Source: Pseudolactococcus insecticola
GTDB lineage: Bacteria > Bacillota > Bacilli > Lactobacillales > Streptococcaceae
Assembly: GCF_011170065.1 (NCBI RefSeq)
Contig: NZ_BLLH01000001.1
Location: forward strand, 62,001-126,000
Length of the DNA: 64,000 bases
Reading direction: 5' to 3'
Numbering within the stretch: position 1 is the stretch's first letter; the number at the start of each line of letters is the position of its first letter. A model generated the notes under the pieces. It made no database searches. It had not been told where the DNA came from and was given only the letters and a program-made list of their open reading frames with translations. Positions 8,701-16,556 of the stretch are shown here, in pieces. A program made the translations under genes and the position numbers.

Positions 8701-8866
8701 AGACATGGATAAACAAAACGAGCTGACTACGATTATGAATGATGCTCGTTTTGACTACAAAGAAATTGCAGTAGCAGAAGTGGCAGCTTTATCTTGGGTC
8801 AAATACCGTATTGAATTCCGCAAGGCGTTTTATGATCTTGCAGATGAAATCAAAAAAGGCGAATAG
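5795..8866 (+). CDS. hsdR: Type I restriction endonuclease subunit R
   Basis: This 1023-residue motor and nuclease subunit cuts unmodified DNA after ATP-driven translocation. The N-terminal PD-(D/E)xK nuclease shows Asp143 and the Glu157-Leu-Lys159 pair. The superfamily 2 helicase motifs follow: Walker A TTGSGKT (298-304), DEAHR (406-410), GYTGTP (436-441), and a later QAYSRTNR motif VI. The length (1023) together with HsdM of 539 residues fits the type IC (EcoR124-like) family. ATG 5795 follows the half-S stop by one base, with AAGGAA upstream. The frame is complete, so the nuclease should be active if the S and M subunits are. Confidence 0.96.
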   Translation: MSDYKSKSELVFEREVIDYLTQIGGVKQWEYANKIKTTEQLWLNFKNILEQNNRARIDGRLSDTEFGQVKKVITAIDSPYHAGQFLYGVNGVSEIEVDLDNGKHVFLTVFDQAQVAGGNTVYQVVNQIERPKVVDGKRSRRFDVTMLINGLPIIQIELKKALHTTTESLNQMEQYIAEKQYSGIFSTLQILIAMTPHDIRYMANTKLESFNRAFAFNWQNEDDAKPVRSWKTFADKVLSIPMAHDLATRYMVLDGTKTKESIKVMRPYQVYATKRVLDKVRKFDFNYDDGKLGYIWHTTGSGKTITSFKTAWLASRLSNVDKVVFLVDRIALTNQTSDAYQAYDPVAGFEGKTGVVSDTANISDLHRKLTKKSDKNIVVTSIQKMSRYVSRDSFKKLNENILFIVDEAHRSTGDGTENEGMLESIRKAIPNSAWVGYTGTPKFPETRQIFGDILHAYTIKEAIADKNVLGFNVEFKETIAPPEDPTEEDIDDNIKDSVYDTSSEHVELVVKDIFQNWKERSNDGKYNALFTVHVGGNKASTPRAMEYFDKFAEINATKPEEERLKVAVSFSATTSNNSHQLKTNENLHKAIKSYNKLFGTAWDMTTVKQYTEDLARRLNKSADDRNYLDLVIVVDQLLTGFDAPEMNTLYVDRTLKAGNLIQAYSRTNRMHNLQEKPWGNVVNYRWPVQNELEMNKAFYVYSNRESAYEKIDLELGELKEGNQEAGILSKAFSEVQSEMQAVVKKLGQLTDDFVQLPPSEKAQDELFEQLKEYNRLLSQLKQYTEDDDKNPVSAYGDTEGFFNRIGITEEQEVILTTVIAGELKERRAKHEDIDISQVNLAMVHIHDVTINYDYLIDLIAQMADQVHDDKMDDAQKTFEDIHIEIAKSDNDIEKSKMRNFVDKIFTKDFTFDSYPAPTDVEMMNQAMDKSQKETNIQLFTNFVRKWGLDNSTKPRDIENLIKKHRVGQEDMDKQNELTTIMNDARFDYKEIAVAEVAALSWVKYRIEFRKAFYDLADEIKKGE

Positions 8867-8926
8867 CCTGATTAACAATTAATAGGTGCAGGCATTTTCT
8901 GAACAAATAAAAAATAGGAGGATAAG

Positions 8927-9937
8927 ATGAACGAGATACAATTTTTAATCTACGAAGACGTTGAAAAAGTTCAAGTTATAGTCCAAGATGAAACGATTTG
9001 GGCTACCCAAAAAACCATTGCAGATTTATTTGACGTGGATAGAACTTCGATTTCCCGTCACTTGAAAAATATCTTCGAAACTGGAGAGTTGGATGAAAAA
9101 GTGGTATGTGCGGAAATTGCACACACCACTCAACATGGCGCGATTGAAGGGAAGACACAGACGAAGGCGGTTAAATATTACAATCTGGATGCTATAATTT
9201 CAGTCGGATACCGTGTGAACTCCCAAAAAGCAACCAAGTTTCGAATCTGGGCTACAAATGTTTTGAAAGAATTTATTCAAAAAGGTTTCGCAATTGATGT
9301 AGAGCGGATGAAACAAGGGGAGAACACTTTCGGAAAAGATTATTTCCGCGAGTTGCTTGAAACAGTTCGGAGTATTCGAGCGAGTGAACGTCGAATTTGG
9401 CAACAAATTACAGATGTATTTGCAGAAATTTCTTTTGATTATGATCTTAATTCGGAAATTACAAAGAGGTTCTATGCAACGGTTCAAAATAAGTTTCATT
9501 ATGCGATAACTGGTAAGACAGCTGCTGAAATAATTTTTGATAGCGCAGATCGCGATAAGAATAATATGGGACTGACTACTTGGAAGAACTCTCCTGACGG
9601 TCGTATTCTTCAATCTGATGTGATGATAGCCAAGAACTATCTGTCAGAAAAGGAAATCAAAAGTCTAGAGCGTAATGTGTCGGCATACTTTGATTACGTT
9701 GAACGTTTGCTTGAAGATGAAACGCTTCTTGGCATGGAGGGCTTTGCAACTAGCATCGACGAATTCTTAAAATTCAACCGATACGATATTTTGACTGGAG
9801 CAGGATGTATTAGTCACCAAAAAGCTAAAGATAAAGCAATCGGCGAATACAAAGAATTCAATAAACACAAAAAAATAACGTCAGACTTTGATAAGCTTGT
9901 TAAAAAGCTAGAGTCAAGGAAAGGGGGCGTTAAATGA
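8927..9937 (+). CDS. RhuM family protein
   Basis: This 336-residue protein matches the RhuM family: an N-terminal helix-turn-helix-like segment (WATQKTIADLFDVDRTSISRHLKNIFETGEL), the conserved YYNLDAIISVGYRVNS and FRIWATNVLKEFI motifs, then a helical C-terminal part. The name comes from a Salmonella pathogenicity island gene. The molecular role is not known, although such genes are found often inside type I restriction-modification loci and in other defence islands. A strong AGGAGG (about 8917-8922) precedes the ATG. The stop overlaps the ATG of hsdS (ATGA), so it is co-translated with the specificity subunit, suggesting a function linked to the system. Confidence 0.85.
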   Translation: MNEIQFLIYEDVEKVQVIVQDETIWATQKTIADLFDVDRTSISRHLKNIFETGELDEKVVCAEIAHTTQHGAIEGKTQTKAVKYYNLDAIISVGYRVNSQKATKFRIWATNVLKEFIQKGFAIDVERMKQGENTFGKDYFRELLETVRSIRASERRIWQQITDVFAEISFDYDLNSEITKRFYATVQNKFHYAITGKTAAEIIFDSADRDKNNMGLTTWKNSPDGRILQSDVMIAKNYLSEKEIKSLERNVSAYFDYVERLLEDETLLGMEGFATSIDEFLKFNRYDILTGAGCISHQKAKDKAIGEYKEFNKHKKITSDFDKLVKKLESRKGGVK

Positions 9938-11160
9938 GTGATAAAACAACAAACGGACCAGCTATCAGATTCAAAGGCTTTACTGACGCTTGGGAACAGT
10001 GTAAGTTAATGGAAGTTGGCGAAATAGTAACTGGTTCTACCCCGCCAACTTCAAATGCTGATAATTATTCATCAGATGGTTCTCCATGGATTACACCAAC
10101 AGACATTAAATCTCAAACAATTTCGGATTCACCCAAAAAACTTTCTGCTCAAGGGGAATCAATATCAAGAATGGTTCCAGCTGGTACAATTCTTGTAACC
10201 AGTATTGCTAGTATTGGAAAAAATACAATGTTGACAGTGCGCGGGAGTTTTAATCAACAGATTAACGGAGTTGTTCCAAACGAAAATAATGATTCATATT
10301 TCTTACTCACAATGTCAGAAATTTGGTCGAAGAAGATGAAATCATTTGCAAGTTCAGGCACTATGCAAATAGTAAATAAGACTGAATTTAGTAAAATGAA
10401 ATTTGAGTTTCCTAAGTCAAAACGAGAACAAACCCAAATCGGGCAGTTCTTCGCCAAACTCGACGACCTTATCGCCCTTCATCAGCGTGAGTATGACAAA
10501 ACGGTCAACATCAAAAAAGCCATGCTTGAAAAAATGTTCCCGAAAGATGGCGAAGATAAACCCGAAATCCGCTTTGACAGATTCACTGACGCTTGGGAAC
10601 AGCGGAAGTTAGGTGAAGTTACTGATAGAGTTCGCGGAAATGATGGACGAATGGATTTACCAACTCTTACAATGTCTGCCGGAAATGGTTGGATGAATCA
10701 GATTGATAGATTTTCCGGGAATATCGCTGGAAAAGAACAAAAGAATTATACTCTCTTGTCTAAAAGTGAATTATCTTATAATCACGGAAATTCTAAACTT
10801 GCAAAATATGGAGTTGTTTTTGAGTTGAAAGACTATGAAGAAGCTCTAGTTCCAAGGGTTTATCACAGTTTTAAATCAAATGATAAATCTGTGCCATTAT
10901 TTCTTGAGTATATTTTTGCAACTAAACAACCAGACCGAGAACTTGGGAAATTAGTTTCATCTGGTGCACGAATGGACGGACTGTTAAATATTAACTTTGA
11001 TGATTTTATGGGAATTAAAATTAAACTTCCCGCTATCGATGAACAAAAGAAAATCAGTTCGTTCTTCAAACAACTAGACGACCTTATCGCCCTTCATCAG
11101 CATGAGTTGGAATTGATGAAAATAATTAAGAAATCGCTACTTAAGGCGATGTTTGTATAA
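9934..11160 (+). CDS. hsdS: Type I restriction-modification specificity subunit S
   Basis: This 408-residue subunit chooses the DNA target for both modification and cleavage. Two target-recognition domains are seen (about residues 15-165 and 215-370), each introduced by FTDAWEQ-(C/R)-KL and each followed by a coiled-coil repeat with the sequence LDDLIALHQ. The same repeats are visible in DNA: 18 identical bases at 9982-9999 and 10585-10602, and 24 identical bases at 10462-10485 and 11077-11100. These repeats let whole domains be exchanged by recombination. It overlaps the rhuM stop by 4 bases and precedes hsdM by 24 bases. Full length and intact. Confidence 0.95.
   Translation: MSDKTTNGPAIRFKGFTDAWEQCKLMEVGEIVTGSTPPTSNADNYSSDGSPWITPTDIKSQTISDSPKKLSAQGESISRMVPAGTILVTSIASIGKNTMLTVRGSFNQQINGVVPNENNDSYFLLTMSEIWSKKMKSFASSGTMQIVNKTEFSKMKFEFPKSKREQTQIGQFFAKLDDLIALHQREYDKTVNIKKAMLEKMFPKDGEDKPEIRFDRFTDAWEQRKLGEVTDRVRGNDGRMDLPTLTMSAGNGWMNQIDRFSGNIAGKEQKNYTLLSKSELSYNHGNSKLAKYGVVFELKDYEEALVPRVYHSFKSNDKSVPLFLEYIFATKQPDRELGKLVSSGARMDGLLNINFDDFMGIKIKLPAIDEQKKISSFFKQLDDLIALHQHELELMKIIKKSLLKAMFV
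9982..11100 (+). repeat. Paired direct repeats inside hsdS (domain-swap substrates)
   Basis: An 18-bp repeat, ACTGACGCTTGGGAACAG, occurs at 9982-9999 and 10585-10602. A 24-bp repeat encoding DDLIALHQ occurs at 10462-10485 and 11077-11100. They bracket the two target-recognition domains, so recombination between them would duplicate, delete or exchange a half-site specificity. Confidence 0.9.
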
Positions 11161-11184
11161 AAATAACAAAGGAGAACTGAAAAC

Positions 11185-12804
11185 ATGAGTAATACAACAG
11201 AAATTACCAATAAACTTTGGGCTATGGCCAACAAACTTCGAGGAACGATGGATGCGAGTGAATACAAGAACTATATCTTGCCGTTCATGTTCTACCGTTA
11301 CCTGTCTGAAAACCAATATGATTACCTTAAAGCGAATCACTTGGAGGATTTTTACACAGTAACTGACGAAGAAGAGCGTGAAGAATACCTTGAAGAAAGT
11401 AGCCGTGGATTGGGTTACGCCATTGTGCCAGAGTACACATGGGAAGAAGTGGTTTCTAAAATCGAAAACCATAAAATCAAAGCCAGCGACTTCCAAGATA
11501 TGTTTGATTCATTCAATAAGAATGCCAAACGTAATCCGGTAGCCGAAGCTGATTTTGCTAATGTATTTTCAGATGTCAATTTAGGAGATAGTCGTCTCGG
11601 TTCAAGTACTAATGAACGTGCGAAAGCGCTTAATGATATTGTTCTGATGATTAATGAGTTCATTTTTAAAGACGAGTCTGGGCACGATATTCTTGGCGAT
11701 GTCTATGAGTACTTAATTGGCCAATTTGCAGCGAATGCCGGTAAAAAGGGCGGAGAATTCTATACGCCTCATGAGGTTAGCCAAATCTTAGCTAAACTTG
11801 TTACGCTTGATGTTAAAGAAAGTAACGACCAGTTTAGAGTGTATGACCCGACAATGGGATCGGGATCGCTTCTCCTTACGGTTCAAAAGGAATTGCCAAA
11901 CGGTGATAAAGAAGGAAGTGTTGAGTTCTATGGTCAAGAGTTAAATACAACAACTTATAACTTGGCTCGCATGAACTTGATGATGCACGGTGTTAACTAC
12001 CGAAATATGGAACTTAAACGTGCAAACACTTTGGATGCTGACTGGCCATTTTCCGAAAAAGATGGCATTCAAACACCACTGAAATTTAATGCTGTGGTCG
12101 CGAACCCACCTTATTCTCAACCCTGGGATATCAAGACTATTGACCGAGAGAAAGATACTCGTTTCAAAGGTTTTGGTGTTGCGCCAGCTTCAAAAGCAGA
12201 TTATGCCTTTGTATTGCATGGTCTTGATCACTTAGATAAAGAAGGAACCATGGCCATCGTATTACCTCACGGGGTGCTATTCCGTGGCGCTTCAGAAGGT
12301 AAAATCCGAAAAAATATCATTAAAGAGAATTTACTTGATACTGTCATTGGGTTGCCTGCGAACCTATTCTATGGAACGAGTATTCCAACATGCGTCTTAG
12401 TATTTAAAGGGCGAGAAGCTCGCGGTGAGAACAAAGATATCTTGTTCATCGATGCATCAAGCGAGTTTGAAAAAGGTAAGAACCAAAACAAGCTTACTCA
12501 AGAAAACATCGCTAAGATCCTTGAAACCTATCATAATCGTGAAGACGTTGAAAAGTATGCTCACGTTGCAACTTTGGACGAAATTAAAGAAAACGGCTAT
12601 AACCTGAACATCCCTCGTTATGTAGATACATTCGAGGAAGATGTTGTTGTTCCGCTTCCAGAGGTAGCTAAAGAACTCAAAGAGGTTCGCGAGGAAATTC
12701 AAACGGCAACTACTGATTTATTTAACCTCCTTGGGGAGTTGGAGGGCACAACAGACGAGGCAAAGAACGAACTTAGTAGCTTTTTAGAGTTGATAAAACG
12801 ATAG
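11185..12804 (+). CDS. hsdM: Type I restriction-modification DNA methyltransferase subunit M
   Basis: This 539-residue N6-adenine methyltransferase works as M2S to protect host DNA and as R2M2S to restrict foreign DNA. An N-terminal helical domain precedes the catalytic part, which has FYTPHEV (192-198), the AdoMet-binding motif I DPTMGSGSL (221-229) and the catalytic motif IV NPPY (307-310). A C-terminal coiled coil (about 500-539) would dock onto HsdS. AAAGGAG (about 11169-11175) precedes the ATG. It is the last gene of the island, so methylation depends on the same long transcript as hsdR unless an unseen internal promoter exists. Confidence 0.97.
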   Translation: MSNTTEITNKLWAMANKLRGTMDASEYKNYILPFMFYRYLSENQYDYLKANHLEDFYTVTDEEEREEYLEESSRGLGYAIVPEYTWEEVVSKIENHKIKASDFQDMFDSFNKNAKRNPVAEADFANVFSDVNLGDSRLGSSTNERAKALNDIVLMINEFIFKDESGHDILGDVYEYLIGQFAANAGKKGGEFYTPHEVSQILAKLVTLDVKESNDQFRVYDPTMGSGSLLLTVQKELPNGDKEGSVEFYGQELNTTTYNLARMNLMMHGVNYRNMELKRANTLDADWPFSEKDGIQTPLKFNAVVANPPYSQPWDIKTIDREKDTRFKGFGVAPASKADYAFVLHGLDHLDKEGTMAIVLPHGVLFRGASEGKIRKNIIKENLLDTVIGLPANLFYGTSIPTCVLVFKGREARGENKDILFIDASSEFEKGKNQNKLTQENIAKILETYHNREDVEKYAHVATLDEIKENGYNLNIPRYVDTFEEDVVVPLPEVAKELKEVREEIQTATTDLFNLLGELEGTTDEAKNELSSFLELIKR

Positions 12805-12819
12805 GAAGCGGTCTGTAAG

Positions 12820-12881
12820 GCTAGGTGGTTGCCTCCAGCCTTTAGTCTAATTTTGGGGAATAGCGTCAGTTTTGGGGACGC
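12820..12881 (+). other. Two weak hairpins downstream of hsdM
   Basis: AAGGCT and AGCCTT (about 12820-12845) can pair around an inner AGG/CCT. GCGTC (12863-12867) pairs with GACGC (12877-12881). TTTTGGGGA is repeated at 12851-12859 and 12870-12878. Neither hairpin has a T-run, so termination here is uncertain. Confidence 0.35.
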
Positions 12882-12942
12882 AACAACCTGTGTATGCTTT
12901 ATTATTAAAAAATAACTTATAATTGAAATTTGTTCGAAAAAC

Positions 12943-12972
12943 TTAAAATTTTCATTTACAAATGAATTTTAA
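12943..12972. terminator. Possible A/T-rich bidirectional terminator between hsdM and menA
   Basis: TTAAAATTTTCATTT (12943-12957) pairs with AAATGAATTTTAA (12960-12972) with a 2-base bulge. The hairpin lies between two converging genes and has A and T tracts on both sides. The stem is A/T only at its base, so its strength is doubtful. Confidence 0.45.
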
Positions 12973-12995
12973 AACACAATCAAGCGTCAATCCCT

Positions 12996-13934
12996 TCAAA
13001 ACAAAACACCAATCAAGATACTCAAGGCTAACGCCCCATTAAAAATCATCAGATTGTGAACGGACAGGATAAAAGTTTCTCTTTTGTCCTGTTTTTTTAG
13101 GAATTTTGTGATGTTGTTGATGATCAGCGGTGTGATTAGGAGCATGAGTAGGCAGTTTTTTGGAAGGATGGATAGGAAGATAGCACAGAGAATAGCAGCG
13201 CTTGCAAGGCAGTAGACGCCGACAAATAAGTTTAGTGCCGAAGAAATCCCAATAAAATGAGGTAAGGTCAGGCGGCCGTTTTTCTCGTCCTGGGTCAGAT
13301 CACAGATATTGTCTGCTAGCATGACATTGAAGTTCATGCAAAAACACATGAGGCCGACAAGGGCAATCGGTGTGAGCGTAGCGACATCGACTTTGAAAGT
13401 CAGCAACCATTTGGCAAAATCGAGCGTAAAATAGCCCTGATCAAAGCTGTTGATATAGATGCCAAAGAAAAAGCCGCAGATGCCCTCAGCAAAGCCAGCA
13501 AGCACTTCACCCAACGGAAAGCGGGAGAAGGCGAAGGGACCAAAGGTGTAGAAAACGGCGATAATAAAGCAAAGTGCACCGATGGGCAGGATGGCGAGGT
13601 TGGTGGTGAGAACGACGCCGATGCCAACGATGATATCGATTGCAAGGAGCAACAGGCAGACTTTTAGCGCGAGTTTTGGGTCGATGTTTCGGGTGGATAG
13701 GATATTTTCGTGCGTCTTATAGTCGGGATCGAGCGCCTTTTTGTAGTCCATGAGGTTATTCCAGGCGCTCACAAATAGGTTAATGGCAATGAGGCCGATG
13801 AAAAAAAGGAGCGTTGGCAACAGGTGAAAACTGTTGAAATAGTAAAGCGAAAAAATCAGCCCGGCAATTGGTGAGAGCAGTGCGGCTGGCAGGGTCTGGA
13901 TGCGGGTGAAGTTGAGGAAGGTCTTGAAAGACAT
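12996..13934 (-). CDS. menA: 1,4-dihydroxy-2-naphthoate polyprenyltransferase (UbiA family)
   Basis: This 312-residue integral membrane protein with 8-9 predicted helices belongs to the UbiA prenyltransferase superfamily. The first aspartate motif is NNLMDYKKALD (about residues 59-69) and the second is DNICDLTQDEKNGRLTLP (about 208-225); these bind Mg-diphosphate of the polyprenyl donor. MenA joins the prenyl tail to dihydroxynaphthoate in menaquinone synthesis. The rest of the men pathway is not in this window. On the minus strand an AAGGAGC lies about 9 bases before the ATG. It is divergent from the ACT protein at 14119, so the 184-base gap holds promoters for both. Confidence 0.85.
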   Translation of the reverse strand: MSFKTFLNFTRIQTLPAALLSPIAGLIFSLYYFNSFHLLPTLLFFIGLIAINLFVSAWNNLMDYKKALDPDYKTHENILSTRNIDPKLALKVCLLLLAIDIIVGIGVVLTTNLAILPIGALCFIIAVFYTFGPFAFSRFPLGEVLAGFAEGICGFFFGIYINSFDQGYFTLDFAKWLLTFKVDVATLTPIALVGLMCFCMNFNVMLADNICDLTQDEKNGRLTLPHFIGISSALNLFVGVYCLASAAILCAIFLSILPKNCLLMLLITPLIINNITKFLKKQDKRETFILSVHNLMIFNGALALSILIGVLF

Positions 13935-14035
13935 GACAATGGTGCTCCTTATGGGTCTAATGTTCGGGTTTTACGTGTGTTTTATCTAAAAATCAATATT
14001 TTTGTCGAAATTTTCTAAAAATAACGCTGAAAATG

Positions 14036-14044
14036 TGCTATACT
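14036..14044 (+). promoter_or_regulatory. Extended -10 promoter of the ACT/DUF711 pair
   Basis: TGCTATACT is an extended -10 box (TATACT at 14039-14044). No convincing -35 is seen at the expected distance. Confidence 0.6.
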
Positions 14045-14118
14045 TATTGTAATATCATTATATCAAAATATGTGGCGAGAATCGTCATATCGGCTAAAAT
14101 AGCTAAAAGGAGAAGAAA

Positions 14119-14388
14119 ATGCGCGCAATAGTAACAGTGATTGGTCAAGACAAAACAGGGATTGTAGCGGGGGTTTCAACGCGTTTGAGTGAGCTTGAAA
14201 TCAACATTATCGATATGTCACAAACGATCATGGATGGCTTTTTCACGATGAACATGGTGGTTGAGATTGATGAAGCAAGCAAAAACTTTGCGGACGTTAA
14301 GGCAAACTTGACAGAGCTTGGTGACGAGTTGAAAGTGGACATCAAGATCATGAATGAAGCGATTTTTCAAGCTATGCACCAACTTTAA
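14119..14388 (+). CDS. ACT domain protein (UPF0237 family)
   Basis: This 89-residue protein is a single ACT domain: beta strand MRAIVTVIGQDKTGIVAGVSTRLSELEINIIDMSQTI, then a second strand-helix unit ending with IMNEAIFQAMHQL. ACT domains bind small ligands, commonly amino acids; the GQDKTGIVAGV loop is the usual ligand site. It is always found next to the DUF711 (UPF0210) protein in Firmicutes, as here, 54 bases upstream of it. The pair's biochemical role is not established. AAAGGAGAAG precedes the ATG. Confidence 0.88.
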   Translation: MRAIVTVIGQDKTGIVAGVSTRLSELEINIIDMSQTIMDGFFTMNMVVEIDEASKNFADVKANLTELGDELKVDIKIMNEAIFQAMHQL

Positions 14389-14442
14389 TTCAGTAGCAGC
14401 GCGTGATTGCAGGGGCTTAACGGACATCAGAAAGGTAAAACT

Positions 14443-15780
14443 GTGGAACAAAATCAAATTCTTGAAACGATTCGGATGATTGAAGAGGAAAATCTGGATA
14501 TTCGGACAATTACGATGGGGATTTCTCTCTTGGACTGTATTGACAGCGATATTGACCGAGCTTGTGAGAAGATTTATCAAAAAATCACGACTAAGGCGCG
14601 TGATTTGGTCAAAATCGGGAATGAAATCGGTGATGAGCTTGGTATTCCAATCATCAATAAACGGGTTAGTGTGACGCCTATTGCGATTATCGGTGCTGCG
14701 ACAGATGCGACGGACTACACACCGTTTGCGCTGGCGCTTGACCGCGCTGCGAAAGAAATCGGCATTGACTTTATTGGTGGTTTCACGGCTTTGGCACAAA
14801 AAGGCTATCAAAAAGGCGACAAAATCCTCATTGATTCATTGCCTAAGGCGCTTGCTGCGACTGACTTTGTTTGTAGTTCGGTCAATGTTGGCTCAACTAA
14901 GACTGGCATCAATATGGATGCTGTCCGTGACATTGGCGAGATTATCGTTGAGGCGGCAAAACTTGACGATATGAGCTGTGCCAAGCTCGTCGTTTTTGCA
15001 AATGCTGTCGAAGACAATCCGTTCATGGCGGGCGCTTTTCACGGTGTCGGTGAAGCTGATGTCGTGATTAACGTCGGCGTTTCTGGTCCTGGTGTTGTCA
15101 AACGTGCGCTCGAAAAAGTTCGTGGTGAGTCATTTGACGTGGTTGCTGAAGTTGTTAAGAAAACGGCATTCAAAGTCACACGCATGGGACAACTTGTCGG
15201 GAAAATGGCGTCTGAGCGCCTTGGCGTCGAGTTTGGTATCGTTGACTTGTCGCTTGCACCAACGCCTGCTGTGGGAGACTCGGTTGCCCGCATCCTTGAG
15301 GAGATGGGGCTTGAGATGGTGGGCACGCACGGCACGACAGCTGCGCTTGCACTTCTCAATGACCAAGTCAAAAAAGGTGGCGTCATGGCATGCAACCAAG
15401 TCGGCGGCCTGTCAGGCGCTTTCATCCCAGTTTCTGAGGACGAGGGCATGATTGCAGCGGTTAATGCTGGTGTGCTCAATCTTGAAAAACTTGAAGCTAT
15501 GACTGCTATTTGTAGCGTCGGTCTTGACATGATCGCTGTTCCTGGTGATACACCTGCAAGCACGATTTCAGCGATGATTGCTGATGAGGCGGCTATTGGT
15601 GTCATCAACATGAAAACGACGGCTGTTCGTGTGATTCCTAAAGGTAAAGTCGGTGAGCAAATCGAGTTTGGTGGTTTGCTTGGTACAGCGCCTGTGATGG
15701 CGGTCCACAAAGAATCGTCAGCAGCCTTTATCGCACGTGGTGGGCATATTCCTGCGCCCATTCATTCGTTTAAAAACTAA
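14443..15780 (+). CDS. DUF711 / UPF0210 family protein (PFL family)
   Basis: This 445-residue soluble protein belongs to UPF0210, a family remotely related to glycyl-radical pyruvate formate-lyases by fold but without assigned activity. Conserved blocks such as [70 protein letters not shown] and [18 protein letters not shown] are all intact. I choose the GTG at 14443, served by AAAGG (14431-14435), because it gives the standard family length; an in-frame TTG at 14407 adds 12 unlikely residues. It is cotranscribed with the ACT protein and ends in a terminator. Confidence 0.9.
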   Translation: MEQNQILETIRMIEEENLDIRTITMGISLLDCIDSDIDRACEKIYQKITTKARDLVKIGNEIGDELGIPIINKRVSVTPIAIIGAATDATDYTPFALALDRAAKEIGIDFIGGFTALAQKGYQKGDKILIDSLPKALAATDFVCSSVNVGSTKTGINMDAVRDIGEIIVEAAKLDDMSCAKLVVFANAVEDNPFMAGAFHGVGEADVVINVGVSGPGVVKRALEKVRGESFDVVAEVVKKTAFKVTRMGQLVGKMASERLGVEFGIVDLSLAPTPAVGDSVARILEEMGLEMVGTHGTTAALALLNDQVKKGGVMACNQVGGLSGAFIPVSEDEGMIAAVNAGVLNLEKLEAMTAICSVGLDMIAVPGDTPASTISAMIADEAAIGVINMKTTAVRVIPKGKVGEQIEFGGLLGTAPVMAVHKESSAAFIARGGHIPAPIHSFKN

Positions 15781-15793
15781 GATTAGCCAAGTG

Positions 15794-15819
15794 AAAGTAG
15801 AGAAATCTGCTTTTTTTTG
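15794..15819 (+). terminator. Intrinsic terminator after the DUF711 gene
   Basis: AAGTAGA (15795-15801) pairs with TCTGCTT (15806-15812) around a GAAA loop with one G-T pair, followed by eight T residues. A TAAAAT box at 15821-15826 begins right behind it and probably serves the next gene. Confidence 0.8.
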
Positions 15820-15866
15820 TTAAAATAGAATAAAGAAAACCTTTTCAAAGATGGAGCAAAACAATT

Positions 15867-16556
15867 ATGGTAAATATCTATTTGGTGCGGCATGGCAAGA
15901 CCATGTTCAATACGATTGGGCGGGCGCAAGGCTGGTCTGATACGCCGCTTACTGCTGATGGTGAACGTGGTGTGACTGAGCTGGGGCTGGGATTTGCGGC
16001 GGAAAATATCCAGTTTGACCGCGCCTACTCGTCAGACAGTGGTCGGACGATTCAGACCATGAATTTCATTCTCAAGTACTCTGAAAATGAGGACATTCCC
16101 TATCAGATGGATAAACGCATTCGCGAGTGGTGTTTTGGAAGCCTTGACGGTGGTTATGACGGCGAGCTTTTTGATGGTGTTTTGCCACGGACAGACGCCT
16201 ATAAAGGCAAGTCAGAAGAAGAGCTGACTTACCAGGATATTGCAAATGGTCTGCTTGAGGTGGATACAGCTGGATGGGCTGAGCCTTGGGAAGTGCTGAG
16301 TAAGCGGATCTTGGATGGTTTTTTTGACGCCGCAAAAGAAGCTGAAGCGACTGGTGCTGAAAATATTGTCATCGTCAGCCATGGCATGACCATCGCGACA
16401 TTTATCAAGTTACTTGATCGTAATCAGCCAAAATTTCAATCCCTTGATAATGGTTCTGTGACGCACCTGAGTTATTCTGACGGCAATTTTACCATTGGTG
16501 AGATTGGGGATATGCACTACCGCGCGCTTGGACGGGAGATTTTAGATGCCGAGTGA
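15867..16556 (+). CDS. Histidine phosphatase family protein (phosphoglycerate mutase-like)
   Basis: This 229-residue cytoplasmic enzyme has the LVRHGKTMFN motif (residues 5-14) whose His becomes phosphorylated, the RAYSSDSGRT loop (second Arg), and the distal SHGMTI motif with the second catalytic His (about residue 171). These define the branch-1 histidine phosphatases, which include cofactor-dependent phosphoglycerate mutases and broad-specificity phosphatases. The central insert with LDGGYDGELFDGVL is typical of lactic-acid-bacterial paralogues annotated as phosphoglycerate mutase, but a phosphatase role is more likely than glycolysis. It overlaps the next gene by 11 bases. GGAG lies about 12 bases before the ATG. 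Confidence 0.85.
   Translation: MVNIYLVRHGKTMFNTIGRAQGWSDTPLTADGERGVTELGLGFAAENIQFDRAYSSDSGRTIQTMNFILKYSENEDIPYQMDKRIREWCFGSLDGGYDGELFDGVLPRTDAYKGKSEEELTYQDIANGLLEVDTAGWAEPWEVLSKRILDGFFDAAKEAEATGAENIVIVSHGMTIATFIKLLDRNQPKFQSLDNGSVTHLSYSDGNFTIGEIGDMHYRALGREILDAE

Noticed and set aside
8866-8893. GCCTG/CAGGC inverted repeat between hsdR and rhuM as a terminator.
   Set aside because: The stem is five pairs with an 18-base loop and no T-run, so it is too weak to call.
9982-11100. Short exact repeats that could suggest a CRISPR array or attachment sites.
   Set aside because: There are only two copies of each, inside a coding frame, and they encode the known repeated arms of HsdS.
4561-12995. Possibility that the restriction island is an insertion sequence, integrative element or prophage.
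   Set aside because: No transposase, integrase or phage gene and no flanking direct repeat was found. Only an inverted hsdS relic marks the left edge.
14218-14811. A 197-codon minus-strand frame across the ACT and DUF711 genes.
   Set aside because: It is a shadow of two well-conserved plus-strand genes.
15039-15761. A 240-codon open frame on the minus strand inside the DUF711 gene.
   Set aside because: The plus strand encodes a complete, conserved family protein. The minus frame has no ribosome binding site or recognisable domain and reflects codon bias.
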